This document shows, one piece after another, positions 51,842-60,092 of a stretch of 64,000 bases of DNA. The notes below the pieces were generated by a model. That model ran no database searches. It worked only from the letters and a program-made list of their open reading frames with translations, and was not told where the DNA came from. The position numbers were made by a program, and so were the translations under genes. Numbering within the stretch: the first letter of the stretch is position 1; the number at the start of each line of letters is the position of its first letter. This DNA is from Minicystis rosea (GTDB lineage Bacteria > Myxococcota_A > Polyangia > Polyangiales > Polyangiaceae). Where the stretch lies: positions 8,789,703-8,853,702 of the forward strand of contig CP016211.1 in the NCBI GenBank assembly GCA_001931535.1. Reading direction: 5' to 3'.

Positions 51842-54403
51842 TTAGAAGGCGGAGCCGATGGTGAACTCGAAGAGCATCTTCTTTTCGTAGGGCATCGGCT
51901 TGAAGGGGATGCCCCATTCGAAGCGGAGCGGGCCCATCGGGGACAGCCAGCGGATGCCGAAGCCCCAGGAGGCGCGCACCGAGAGGAGGTGATCGAGCGA
52001 GAAGCACGGATCGACCGCCGCACCACCGCGCGCGGAGGGCGCGGCGCGGCAGTATTGGCGCTCGGTGTTCCACACGTTGCCGAGATCGGTGAAGACGACG
52101 CCGCGCAGGTTGATCGCCTTGAGGATCGGGAACTCGAGCTCCAGGTTCTGGTAGTACATCAAGTTGCCGCCCACGTTGGCGCCGTCGGGGATGGGCGACG
52201 AGCTCGGATCGAGGCTCGATCGCAGCGGCAAGCGCGGCCCCAAGCTGCGCAGCGGGAAGCCGCGCACGTCGAGGATGCCGCCCAGGAAGAAGCGCTGGAA
52301 CAGCGGCACGCCCTGCTTGCTCGGGCTCACCGCGAGCCCGGCCTCGGCGTTGAAGCGCAGCACCACCGACTCGTCGGTCGTGAGCGGCTGGTAGAAGCGC
52401 GCCGTCCCGCGGAAGCGCAAGGTCTCGTTGGCGCTCCCGAGCCACGACGACGCCGCCTCGAGCGACGTCTGGAGGAACATCCCCGACGTCGGAAAGAGCT
52501 GGTTGTTGCGCGTGTCGTAGGTGATCGACGGCCGGAGGCTCGACGTCAACCCGGCGGCGAAGAGGTTCGCGAGCGGCAGGTGCGGGTACGCGCTCACGGC
52601 GCCCGAGGTGCCGAGCGCCGCCGATCCCGCGCCCTCCTCCACGCGGTCGTGCTGCAGCGTGTACGTCAGCGCTCCGAAGAGGTGCGGCGCCTTGAGCGGA
52701 TAGCCGAGGGTGATCGATCCGCCCTTCGACGCCTGCGAGAACTGCTCGTAGGCGCGGAGCTGATCGAAGGCGTTCACCGAGAGGCTCACGTTGGTGTCGG
52801 CGAGGTGCGGCTCGAAGAGGCGGAAGTCGACGAGCTGCCGGAGGCCGGAGAGCTGCGCGTTGAGCGTCAGCGAGCGCCCCGTGCCGAAGAGGTTCTGCTG
52901 CTGGATCTGCGCAGTGAAGAGGAAGCTCTCCATGCTGGAGAACCCGGCGCCGACCTGGAACGTGCCCGTGGGCTTTTCGGACACGTCGATGTTCACGTCG
53001 AGGTGGTTCGGATCGATCCCCTGCGCCGTGGAGATGTCGACCCGCTCGAAGAAGCCGAGCGCCTGGATGCGCCTCCGCGATCGATCGAGCCCCGTCTCGT
53101 TGAAGAGCCCCTCTTCGCGGATCTCGAGCTCGCGGCGGATCACCTTGTCCCGCGTCTTGGTGTTCCCGCGGATCTCCACGCGCCCGAAGCGCACCGGCTG
53201 GCTGCGCTGGATGGCGATGCGGATGTCGACCTGCTGCGTCTCGGGATCGAGCTCGGTCGCGGGCGGCACCTCGACGTTGGCGTAGCCCGCGTCGCGGTAC
53301 ATCGTCTGCACGGCGCTGATGTCGCGCACCAGCTCGGCGCGGTTGAAGTAGTCGCCCGATCGGGCGTGGATCATCTCGCGCAGATGCCGGCGCCCACCGA
53401 GCGGCTCGATCGATTGGCCGTCCGCGTCCCGCTCCTCGATGGTCAGCGTCCGCACGCGGTAGCGCGGGCCCTCTTCGATCGGGATGCTGACCTCGATGCC
53501 CTCGCGATCCGGGGTGAGCATCACCCGCGGCGTGCCGATGCGCACCGCGAGGTAGCCCCGGTCGTAATAGAGGGCATTCAAGATCATGATGTCGCGCTCG
53601 AACGCGTCCTGGCGGAACGGCCCGCCCACGCCGCCGAGCCCGAGGCTCTGCCAGAAGCCGCCCTTGCCCGTGAGCATGACGTCGGAGAGCTCTTCCGATC
53701 GGATCCCCTGGTTGCCGACGAAGTTGATGCGCCGCACGCTCACCTTCTCGTGCTCGCGCACGCGGAAGCGCACGATCGATTGGCCACCCTTGGCCGGCGT
53801 GACCTCGCTCTCGACCTCGGCGAGGTAGTAGCCCTCCTCGGCGTACTTGTCGCGGATCTTGTCCGCCGCGCGCCGGACGTTGCCGTGGCTGAGCACGTCG
53901 CCGGGCTTGAGCAGCTCGCTCACGACTTCGCGCAGGTCGTCGGCGTCGATGGCGTCGTTGTCGCGGAATTCGATGCTCTTCACGCTGGGCCGCTCGCGCA
54001 CGAGGAAGCGGAGCGAGACGCCGGCGGGCGTAGTGCCGAGATCGACCTCGACGTCCTCGACGATCCCGGAGTCCCACAGCTCGCGCACGTCCCGCGCGAG
54101 CGCCTCGGGCGTGAAGACCTTGTCGGGCCGGAGCGAGAGGTGCTCGGCCAGCGCCTCGGCCGAGATGCGACGATTGCCCGCGATGGTCAGCCTGGCCACG
54201 GGGAGCCCGCGCGCGCTCTCCAGCTCGGCGCGGGAGGATCCATGAAGCGGCAGGTCGTCGAGATCGGGCGGCGGAGGCTCGATCTCGGCGCGCGCCGGCG
54301 CGGCGGCGAGGCCCACGGCGAGGAGAATGGGAATCGCCCACGAGGCGCGATACCGCCTCTCGGCGGCGGCGCGATACGGTATCTGTTGACGCGAGCGAGC
54401 CAC
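51842..54403 (-). CDS. bamA: outer-membrane beta-barrel assembly protein BamA
   Basis: Omp85-family core of the BAM machine that inserts beta-barrels into the outer membrane. 853 residues: signal-like N-terminus (IPILLAVGLAAAPARA), five POTRA domains (about 65-465, for example VARLTIAGNRRI, VRRINFVGNQGI, FGRVEIRGNTKT), and a C-terminal 16-strand barrel with the conserved VRGF in loop 6 (GGILDVRGF, about 690) and the terminal phenylalanine (GSAF). The GTG start at 54403 keeps the signal sequence. A small membrane protein gene lies 157 bp upstream on the same strand. Confidence 0.95.
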   Translation of the reverse strand: MARSRQQIPYRAAAERRYRASWAIPILLAVGLAAAPARAEIEPPPPDLDDLPLHGSSRAELESARGLPVARLTIAGNRRISAEALAEHLSLRPDKVFTPEALARDVRELWDSGIVEDVEVDLGTTPAGVSLRFLVRERPSVKSIEFRDNDAIDADDLREVVSELLKPGDVLSHGNVRRAADKIRDKYAEEGYYLAEVESEVTPAKGGQSIVRFRVREHEKVSVRRINFVGNQGIRSEELSDVMLTGKGGFWQSLGLGGVGGPFRQDAFERDIMILNALYYDRGYLAVRIGTPRVMLTPDREGIEVSIPIEEGPRYRVRTLTIEERDADGQSIEPLGGRRHLREMIHARSGDYFNRAELVRDISAVQTMYRDAGYANVEVPPATELDPETQQVDIRIAIQRSQPVRFGRVEIRGNTKTRDKVIRRELEIREEGLFNETGLDRSRRRIQALGFFERVDISTAQGIDPNHLDVNIDVSEKPTGTFQVGAGFSSMESFLFTAQIQQQNLFGTGRSLTLNAQLSGLRQLVDFRLFEPHLADTNVSLSVNAFDQLRAYEQFSQASKGGSITLGYPLKAPHLFGALTYTLQHDRVEEGAGSAALGTSGAVSAYPHLPLANLFAAGLTSSLRPSITYDTRNNQLFPTSGMFLQTSLEAASSWLGSANETLRFRGTARFYQPLTTDESVVLRFNAEAGLAVSPSKQGVPLFQRFFLGGILDVRGFPLRSLGPRLPLRSSLDPSSSPIPDGANVGGNLMYYQNLELEFPILKAINLRGVVFTDLGNVWNTERQYCRAAPSARGGAAVDPCFSLDHLLSVRASWGFGIRWLSPMGPLRFEWGIPFKPMPYEKKMLFEFTIGSAF

Positions 54404-54560
54404 GGAAAATCACGCCGGGCCTAGCTTGCTCGCTGTTCTCGGTCGAGAACCGATGATGAGCCGTGGAATCGGCAATACGGTCTTCGGCGACCTACCCGAT
54501 TACCAATCTCGTTCCCTCACACACGCGTGCATCGATTTCCAGCGCGCCCCTGCATTCGTG

Positions 54561-54872
54561 TCAGTCACGCCCGCCGTCGAACCCGGACGGCAGCTCGAGG
54601 CGCAGCGACGCGTCGGGCAGGAGCTGGATGGAGTCCGGATCGATGACGATGCGCGGCCCCGCGGCGGCATCGGTGACCGGGAAGAGGGAGACGCCGCCCG
54701 CGTCGCGTGCTCCCGGTACCGGAGCCGGCGGCTGCCGCATGGCGAGCCAGACCGAGAGCCCCCCGGCAACGAAGGCCACGGCGACCGCGATGAAACGGAG
54801 GGGCGCTTGCACGGGCGCATCCTGCGACGGTGAACGCGTTTGTTCCAGCCGTGCCTGTGCCTCCCCGTTCAC
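54561..54872 (-). CDS. small single-pass membrane protein upstream of bamA
   Basis: A 103-residue protein, polar for 25 residues, then one membrane segment (FIAVAVAFVAGGLSVWLAM, about 27-45) and a short extracytoplasmic part ending LRLELPSGFDGGRD. GTG start at 54872. No family recognised. It could be an envelope accessory protein, but the only supports are codon pattern and topology. Confidence 0.5.
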   Translation of the reverse strand: MNGEAQARLEQTRSPSQDAPVQAPLRFIAVAVAFVAGGLSVWLAMRQPPAPVPGARDAGGVSLFPVTDAAAGPRIVIDPDSIQLLPDASLRLELPSGFDGGRD

Positions 54873-55109
54873 ACGGTCGTGAAGGGGAGGCTTGAATACC
54901 TCTCCCTTCCCGGCCGTCTCGCTGTTGTCGGATCGGTGCTAGAGCACGGAACCGATTGGTTTTTTCGCTCCCCCCGCGGGCCGCTCCGGCCTTTGGGGTG
55001 GATCCATGAAGGCGACGAGCCCGAGGCAGGCCGCTTGCTTACGCGGCCCACGCAAGATACTCGGGCGACTCCCCCTGGCCCGAGAGACCGGCATCAAGGA
55101 GACGAGAAC

Positions 55110-55712
55110 GTGAAACGCAGGATGGTCCACTTCTTCGCAGCGACGGTTTCGGTGCTCGCCCTCACCTTCGGCGCCGCGGGCTCGGCCTTCGCCGGTCCGG
55201 CCACGGACGTCGTCAAGTCGAAGCAAAGCGCGCTCTTCGACGCGCTCAAGGCAGCGGGCGACCAGAAGAAGATCGATGGTCTCTTCGACGAGATGCTCGA
55301 CTACCAGGGCATCACCGAGGCCTCGCTCGGCTCCGAATGGGCGGCGCGCTCCGACGCCGAGAAGGCGCAGTTCGGCGATCTCCTGAAGCAGCTCGTGCGC
55401 AAAGGCTACGAGCGCAACCTGAAGAAGATCCTCAATTTCGACGTGGAGTACCTGGGCGAAGAGGCCGAGGGCTCCGCCGTGTTGGTGAAGACCAAGTCGA
55501 AGAGCAAGAACGCCGACGCGCGCGCGGAGCCGGTCGAGATCGTCTTCAAGATGATCCAGAAGGACGGCAAGTGGAAGGTGACCGACATCGTCACCGAGGG
55601 CGTGAGCCTCGTCGGCAGCTACCGCAGCCAGTTCACCAAGATCGTCAAGAAGGACGGCTTCCCGGCGCTGATCACGAAGATGAAGGAGAAGCTCGCCAAG
55701 GGCGATGTTTGA
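55110..55712 (+). CDS. mlaC: MlaC-type phospholipid-binding ABC transport auxiliary protein
   Basis: A 200-residue periplasmic protein of the MlaC/Ttg2D family, which ferries phospholipid between the outer membrane and the inner-membrane MlaFEDB transporter. Start GTG 55110 with AAGGAG seven bases upstream; signal peptide ends AGSAFAGP. Family features: LFDEMLDYQGITEASLG (about 62), DLLKQLVRKGYERNL (about 90), VEIVFKMIQKDGKWKVTDI (about 149) and GVSLVGSYRSQF (about 170). The other mla genes are not in the window. A hairpin follows immediately. Confidence 0.9.
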   Translation: MKRRMVHFFAATVSVLALTFGAAGSAFAGPATDVVKSKQSALFDALKAAGDQKKIDGLFDEMLDYQGITEASLGSEWAARSDAEKAQFGDLLKQLVRKGYERNLKKILNFDVEYLGEEAEGSAVLVKTKSKSKNADARAEPVEIVFKMIQKDGKWKVTDIVTEGVSLVGSYRSQFTKIVKKDGFPALITKMKEKLAKGDV

Positions 55713-55718
55713 GTCACA

Positions 55719-55742
55719 CGGCGGGGGCACGCGCCCCCGCCG
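55719..55742 (+). terminator. hairpin after mlaC
   Basis: Perfect 10-bp GC stem (55719-55728 with 55733-55742, loop ACGC) beginning 7 bp past the mlaC stop. No T-run follows. Confidence 0.6.
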
Positions 55743-56009
55743 CCCTGGTCTTCATGTGGGGCTTCGGGTCGGCTTCGCCGCCCTACGCCCCACGCCCCCG
55801 GCAAAGCCGTCGGGGCCCCACCACCCCGCGATCCACCCGCGCCGATAAGCACGTTTCGCCGCTTCGGGCCTGACGTCGATCGCATCAGTCATCTACGTGG
55901 GGATGCGCTCGCATGAATCGCCGCCGCCGGGGCCGCGCCCGGGCGGCGGTGCCGTTTTGTGTGGCCCGGTATTTCACGCACGGGTCCGCGGGCTGATACG
56001 ATCGCGGCG

Positions 56010-58454
56010 ATGCCTGTCGGCCCTTCGCAAGGTGGTCGTTCCCGGGCGGGACGTGCCGTCTCGCTGCGGGCCCCGCTTGCGCCCGACCGTCCGACCACAC
56101 CCCCGCCGGCGCCGCCGGACGATCGTCCATCCCTGCGGCTCGCGGTGAGCCGGGGCACGTTGGGGATCGAGCTCAATGCGCCGTTCCCGCTCGGACCGAT
56201 CCGCGTCGCGGAGATGTCGCTGTCCCTGCCGAACGTCCGCTTCCCGGTCGATCTCTCGGGCGGCGTCACGCGCTTCCGGCACCGGCGCGGCGCGCTCAAC
56301 GAGCTGGCCATCGAGGCCGGCGCCGTCGATCTCGCGGCCTTCGCCGCGCCCAAGCTGCGCGGGCTGCTCGGCGAGGGCGCGCCGGAGGTGACCATCGCGC
56401 CCTTCGACGAGGGCCTGATCGTGGGGCTCGGCGCGGGCGTGGCCGCGCTCGCGTTCGATGTGCTGGTGGCGCCCATCGACGGGGATCTGCGCCTCGTGCC
56501 CGAGCGCGCGCGCGGCATCGGGCTGCGCGTGCCGCCGCATGCGCTGGCGCTGCGGGCGCTCGCGGCGGCGTGTGGATCGAATGGCAAGGTCGTGCACGGC
56601 GCGATCGTGATTCGGGGGGCGGCGGCGCAGATCGGACGGCACCTCATGCCCGCTGCGGGGGCGCGCGCGCCCGGCGCCGCGGGCGTGCGGTGGGAGGCGC
56701 CCATCTTCGCGGCGCCCGGCGAAGGCGCGCTGCGCCTCAGGCTCGAAGCGAGCGCGGACGCGGCCCCGCCGGCGCTCGGCGATCGCACGCTGCGCGCGCT
56801 CGAGCTGGCGGAGCTCTGCGGGGACGCCGACGACGCGGCCTGCGCCGGCGATCTGGAGGCCGCGCGGCGGCTGTACCTCGGCGTGCTCGAGCGGGCGCCG
56901 CGGCATCCGGAGATCTCGCAGCGGCTCGCGTGGATCGATGCGCTGCTCGGGGATCGCGCGGAGGCGGCGCTCTCCACCATCGTCGATGCCATGCCGGCCG
57001 CGTTCGCCGGCATCCTCGGCGGCGAATTGCTCGCGACGGTGGGCGATCACGACGGCGCGCTGGTCGCGTTCTCGCGCGCGGGAGAGAGCGAGCCGTTCAG
57101 CGCGCTGGCGGCGCTGACGTGGCTCGAGGTCGGGCGGCTCGCGCAGTCGCTCGACGTGCGGCTCGACGCGCTCGACAAGGCCGTGGCGCGGGCGCCGTCG
57201 CTCGCGCTGGCGCGGTGGGCGCGCCTCGATGCGCGGCTCGATCTGGCGGACATGCGCGGCGCGCGCGCCGACGCCGAGCACCTCGAAGCGGCGGCGCGCG
57301 GCGCCGAAGCGAGGCATGCGGTGTGGCGGCGCGCGGCCGATGCGTTCCTCGCGCGCGGCTTCATCGCCGAAGCCAGCGCCCTCTTCGAGCGCGCGCTGCG
57401 CTATGCGCCCGACGATCCGGCGGCCGTCCTCGGCCTGGCCCGCTCGCTGCGCGCGGCCGGACAAGCGCGCCGCGCGCTCGATCTGTTCGCGCGCGCGGTG
57501 GCCCTCGCCGAGCGTGGCAACAAGCCGGCGCACGACGCCGTCATCGAGCTGGCCCGCGCGCTCGCCGATTTGGTGAACGATCGCCCCGCGGCCATCGCCC
57601 GCGTGCGCGCCATCCCGCCCGGCCTCGCCGAGAGCCCGGCGGCGCGCTTCTACGAGGGTCGTTGGCGCGCGGACCTCGGGGACCTCGCGGGCGCCGAAAT
57701 CGCCTTTGGCCGCTTGCGCGATGCCGTCGAGCTCTCGCCCCCGCCCGATCCGGACGCCGTCGCCGCGATGCTCGTCGAGGCCGCCGAAATCGAGGAGCGC
57801 GATCACGCCGATCTCCACGCCGCCCAGCAGAGCCTCGGCCTGGCGCTCCGCCTCCGCCCCCACGATCGCCGTATCGCCGCGAGCTTCCGGCGTGTCGCTT
57901 CGCTCGTCTCGTCACGGCCGCGTCGCGTGGAGGCGCCGCCCGCACCCGCCGACAACCATTCTGCAGTCGCGGCGCCCCCGACCGATATCCATTCTGCGGT
58001 CACCACGCCTCCGGCCGAGATCCATTCTGAGGTCGAAGATCATACGGCGATTGCAGCGCCTTCGCCCGATGACCATTCTGCGATCGACGACCATTCTGCG
58101 ATCGCCGCGCCCGACGTCCCGGCGACCGATCTGCCGCCTCCGTCCACCGAGGAGGCGGCGGCCTTCGACGAGGCCGAGGCCGAGATGCTGGTGCAGCGCC
58201 TCACCGAGCGGCTCCGCGCGGATCCAGGGGATCACGCGACAGCGATGGAGCTCGCGCGCCTCCTCGGGCTGCTCGGTCGCGATCTCGATCTGTTGGCGCT
58301 CCTCTCCGCGCGCATGGAAGAGGGCGACGACGACATCCGCGCCGAGGTCATGCCGCTCCGGCGCGAGGTGCTCCTCCGACTCGCGCAGCAAGCGCGCGCG
58401 GAGGGCCGAGCCTCGGAGGCCGAGCTCTACGAGATGATGGCTTCGGTGGATTGA
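56010..58454 (+). CDS. large TPR-repeat protein
   Basis: An 814-residue soluble protein with an unassigned N-terminal domain (about 50-245, beta-rich, IELNAPFPLGPIRVAEM) and many TPR-like helix pairs (about 285-620, for example AARRLYLGVLERAPRHPEIS, EASALFERALRYAPDDPAAV, ALDLFARAVALAERGNKPA). A low-complexity stretch with repeated HSAV/HSAI units follows (about 645-705), then a C-terminal helical pair. ATG at 56010; an upstream extension to 55959 is unlikely. Such proteins serve as scaffolds; no partner is visible. It ends one base from the convergent flavoprotein gene. Confidence 0.75.
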   Translation: MPVGPSQGGRSRAGRAVSLRAPLAPDRPTTPPPAPPDDRPSLRLAVSRGTLGIELNAPFPLGPIRVAEMSLSLPNVRFPVDLSGGVTRFRHRRGALNELAIEAGAVDLAAFAAPKLRGLLGEGAPEVTIAPFDEGLIVGLGAGVAALAFDVLVAPIDGDLRLVPERARGIGLRVPPHALALRALAAACGSNGKVVHGAIVIRGAAAQIGRHLMPAAGARAPGAAGVRWEAPIFAAPGEGALRLRLEASADAAPPALGDRTLRALELAELCGDADDAACAGDLEAARRLYLGVLERAPRHPEISQRLAWIDALLGDRAEAALSTIVDAMPAAFAGILGGELLATVGDHDGALVAFSRAGESEPFSALAALTWLEVGRLAQSLDVRLDALDKAVARAPSLALARWARLDARLDLADMRGARADAEHLEAAARGAEARHAVWRRAADAFLARGFIAEASALFERALRYAPDDPAAVLGLARSLRAAGQARRALDLFARAVALAERGNKPAHDAVIELARALADLVNDRPAAIARVRAIPPGLAESPAARFYEGRWRADLGDLAGAEIAFGRLRDAVELSPPPDPDAVAAMLVEAAEIEERDHADLHAAQQSLGLALRLRPHDRRIAASFRRVASLVSSRPRRVEAPPAPADNHSAVAAPPTDIHSAVTTPPAEIHSEVEDHTAIAAPSPDDHSAIDDHSAIAAPDVPATDLPPPSTEEAAAFDEAEAEMLVQRLTERLRADPGDHATAMELARLLGLLGRDLDLLALLSARMEEGDDDIRAEVMPLRREVLLRLAQQARAEGRASEAELYEMMASVD
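57955..58107 (+). repeat. imperfect CCATTCTG repeats in the TPR protein gene
   Basis: The octamer CCATTCTG occurs five times at irregular spacing in an otherwise GC-rich gene (57957-58096), encoding xHS(A/E)(V/I). The motif is AT-richer than its surroundings and stays in frame. Confidence 0.7.
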
Positions 58455-58455
58455 G

Positions 58456-60042
58456 CTACTCGTCGCCGTCGCTCGGCCAGGTGTCGCGAAAGTCGTAGCG
58501 ACCGGGGGCGAGGACGTCGTCGGGATCGAGCGCCTTCTTGAGGCGGGCCATGAGGGCGCCGTGATCGTCGCGCGGGCGCGGGAGGGCGCTCATCGACTGC
58601 ACGCCGAGCCGGTACGGCGGATAACCCATGGCCGAGAGGCGCGCGACGATCACGTCGTGACAGCGCATGGCCTCCTCGTCGGCGCCGGGGACGTCGCGAT
58701 CGTAGATGAGGAGCGGGATCAGGTAGAGCACGCGCTCGGTCTGGCCGACCATGGCCAGCATCGGCTCGAGGCCGTGCGCGAAGATCACCTCTTCGAGCAT
58801 GCGCACGACATCCATCACGTCGCGCCCGCGGAACGGGAGCACCGGCGCGGACCAGATGACGCCGCAGCGATCGCGATCCGGATCGAGCGTCTCGGGGATG
58901 GGCGTGCGCTTGCGCCAATACACGGAGCGCAGGCTCTGCTCGTGCGGGATGCCTTGGAGGAAGAGGAACGCGGGATCGCTCTCGCCGAAGAGCTCCTGTC
59001 CGCTCGTCGGGCTCCCCGTGCGCACGTCGATGGAGAGGTGATCGACGTAGGGGCGCAGCGCGTGCTCCACGTGCGCGAGCGCGGCGCGGCCCATGGCCGG
59101 CGTGGGCGCGTAGATCGCGGTCGATCCGAACCACACGCCGCCGCCCCATTCGTGCTTCATGCGATCCATCAGGTCGCGGTGGAGCGGAGTCGCGCCGTGG
59201 GTCAGGTCCCATGGGTATTGGCGGCGGGTCGAGAGGACGCGGTAGTCGTTCCAGATGCCGACTACGGATCGCAGCGTACCGTCGAGGCGGAGGACGCGGC
59301 AGGCGTCGATCATGGTGCGCAGCTTGGCGGGGTCGTTGACGCTGAAGCGCACGACGGAGAGCGAGCGCGGGAGCGGCGCGAGCCACACGGTCATGCGGGT
59401 GACGACGCCGAGGTTCGATTGGCTGAAGAGACCGTCGAGCGACGGGCCCACGCCCCAGCGATGCACGGGCGCCGCGCGCGCGCCCTCGAAGCGATCGTGG
59501 CCGGTGTGCACGACCTCGCCGGTGGGGAGCACGACCTCGAGGGCGGCCACGTGGGCCCAGCGATCGCCGTAGGGCCCGCTGCCGTCGCCGCGCTCGAGCG
59601 CGTTGGCGATGACGCTCGCGTGCGGGCTCGCGCCCGTGGAGTTGACGAAGAGCTTCGAGCCGCGTGCGGAGAGGAAGGCGTAGAGATCGGCGAAGCTCAC
59701 GCCCGGCTCGACCGTGACGTAGGCGAGGGTCTCGTCGAACTCGACGATGCGATCGAGGCGCCCGAGATCGAGCAGGACGCAGCCGTCGGCGGCGGGGACG
59801 CGCGATCCGAAGCCCCAATTGCGGCCGCGGCTCACCGGATAGACGGGCACGTGGAAGCGGGCCGCGATGCGCAGGCAGGCCTGCACCTCGTCGCGCGAGG
59901 CGGGCCGCACGATGGCGGGGATGCGCGCCGAGGTGGCGAAGGTGGCGCTCATCGCCGGCGCGAGGCCCGCGGGATCGACGACGACATGGTCGGGGCCGAC
60001 CGCGTCGCGGAAGGCGGAGAGGGCGTCGTCGAGGCGCGACAT
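58456..60042 (-). CDS. FAD-linked oxidase of the VAO/PCMH family
   Basis: A 528-residue flavoenzyme of the vanillyl-alcohol oxidase / p-cresol methylhydroxylase family, which oxidises para-alkylphenols. The FAD domain includes PVYPVSRGRNWGFGSRVP (residues about 54-71), LDRIVEFDETLAYVTVEPGV (about 92) and STGASPHASVIANALERG (about 126); the C-terminal end LAPGRYDF is typical. p-Cresol methylhydroxylase needs a cytochrome c subunit; none is encoded beside this gene, so an oxygen-using oxidase is as likely. ATG start at 60042. An ABC exporter gene lies 50 bp upstream on the same strand. Confidence 0.83.
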   Translation of the reverse strand: MSRLDDALSAFRDAVGPDHVVVDPAGLAPAMSATFATSARIPAIVRPASRDEVQACLRIAARFHVPVYPVSRGRNWGFGSRVPAADGCVLLDLGRLDRIVEFDETLAYVTVEPGVSFADLYAFLSARGSKLFVNSTGASPHASVIANALERGDGSGPYGDRWAHVAALEVVLPTGEVVHTGHDRFEGARAAPVHRWGVGPSLDGLFSQSNLGVVTRMTVWLAPLPRSLSVVRFSVNDPAKLRTMIDACRVLRLDGTLRSVVGIWNDYRVLSTRRQYPWDLTHGATPLHRDLMDRMKHEWGGGVWFGSTAIYAPTPAMGRAALAHVEHALRPYVDHLSIDVRTGSPTSGQELFGESDPAFLFLQGIPHEQSLRSVYWRKRTPIPETLDPDRDRCGVIWSAPVLPFRGRDVMDVVRMLEEVIFAHGLEPMLAMVGQTERVLYLIPLLIYDRDVPGADEEAMRCHDVIVARLSAMGYPPYRLGVQSMSALPRPRDDHGALMARLKKALDPDDVLAPGRYDFRDTWPSDGDE

Positions 60043-60092
60043 CGCGAGGGCGAGGCTAGCAGGGAAAGGCGCGCCGGCGCGCGCGCCGTGCT

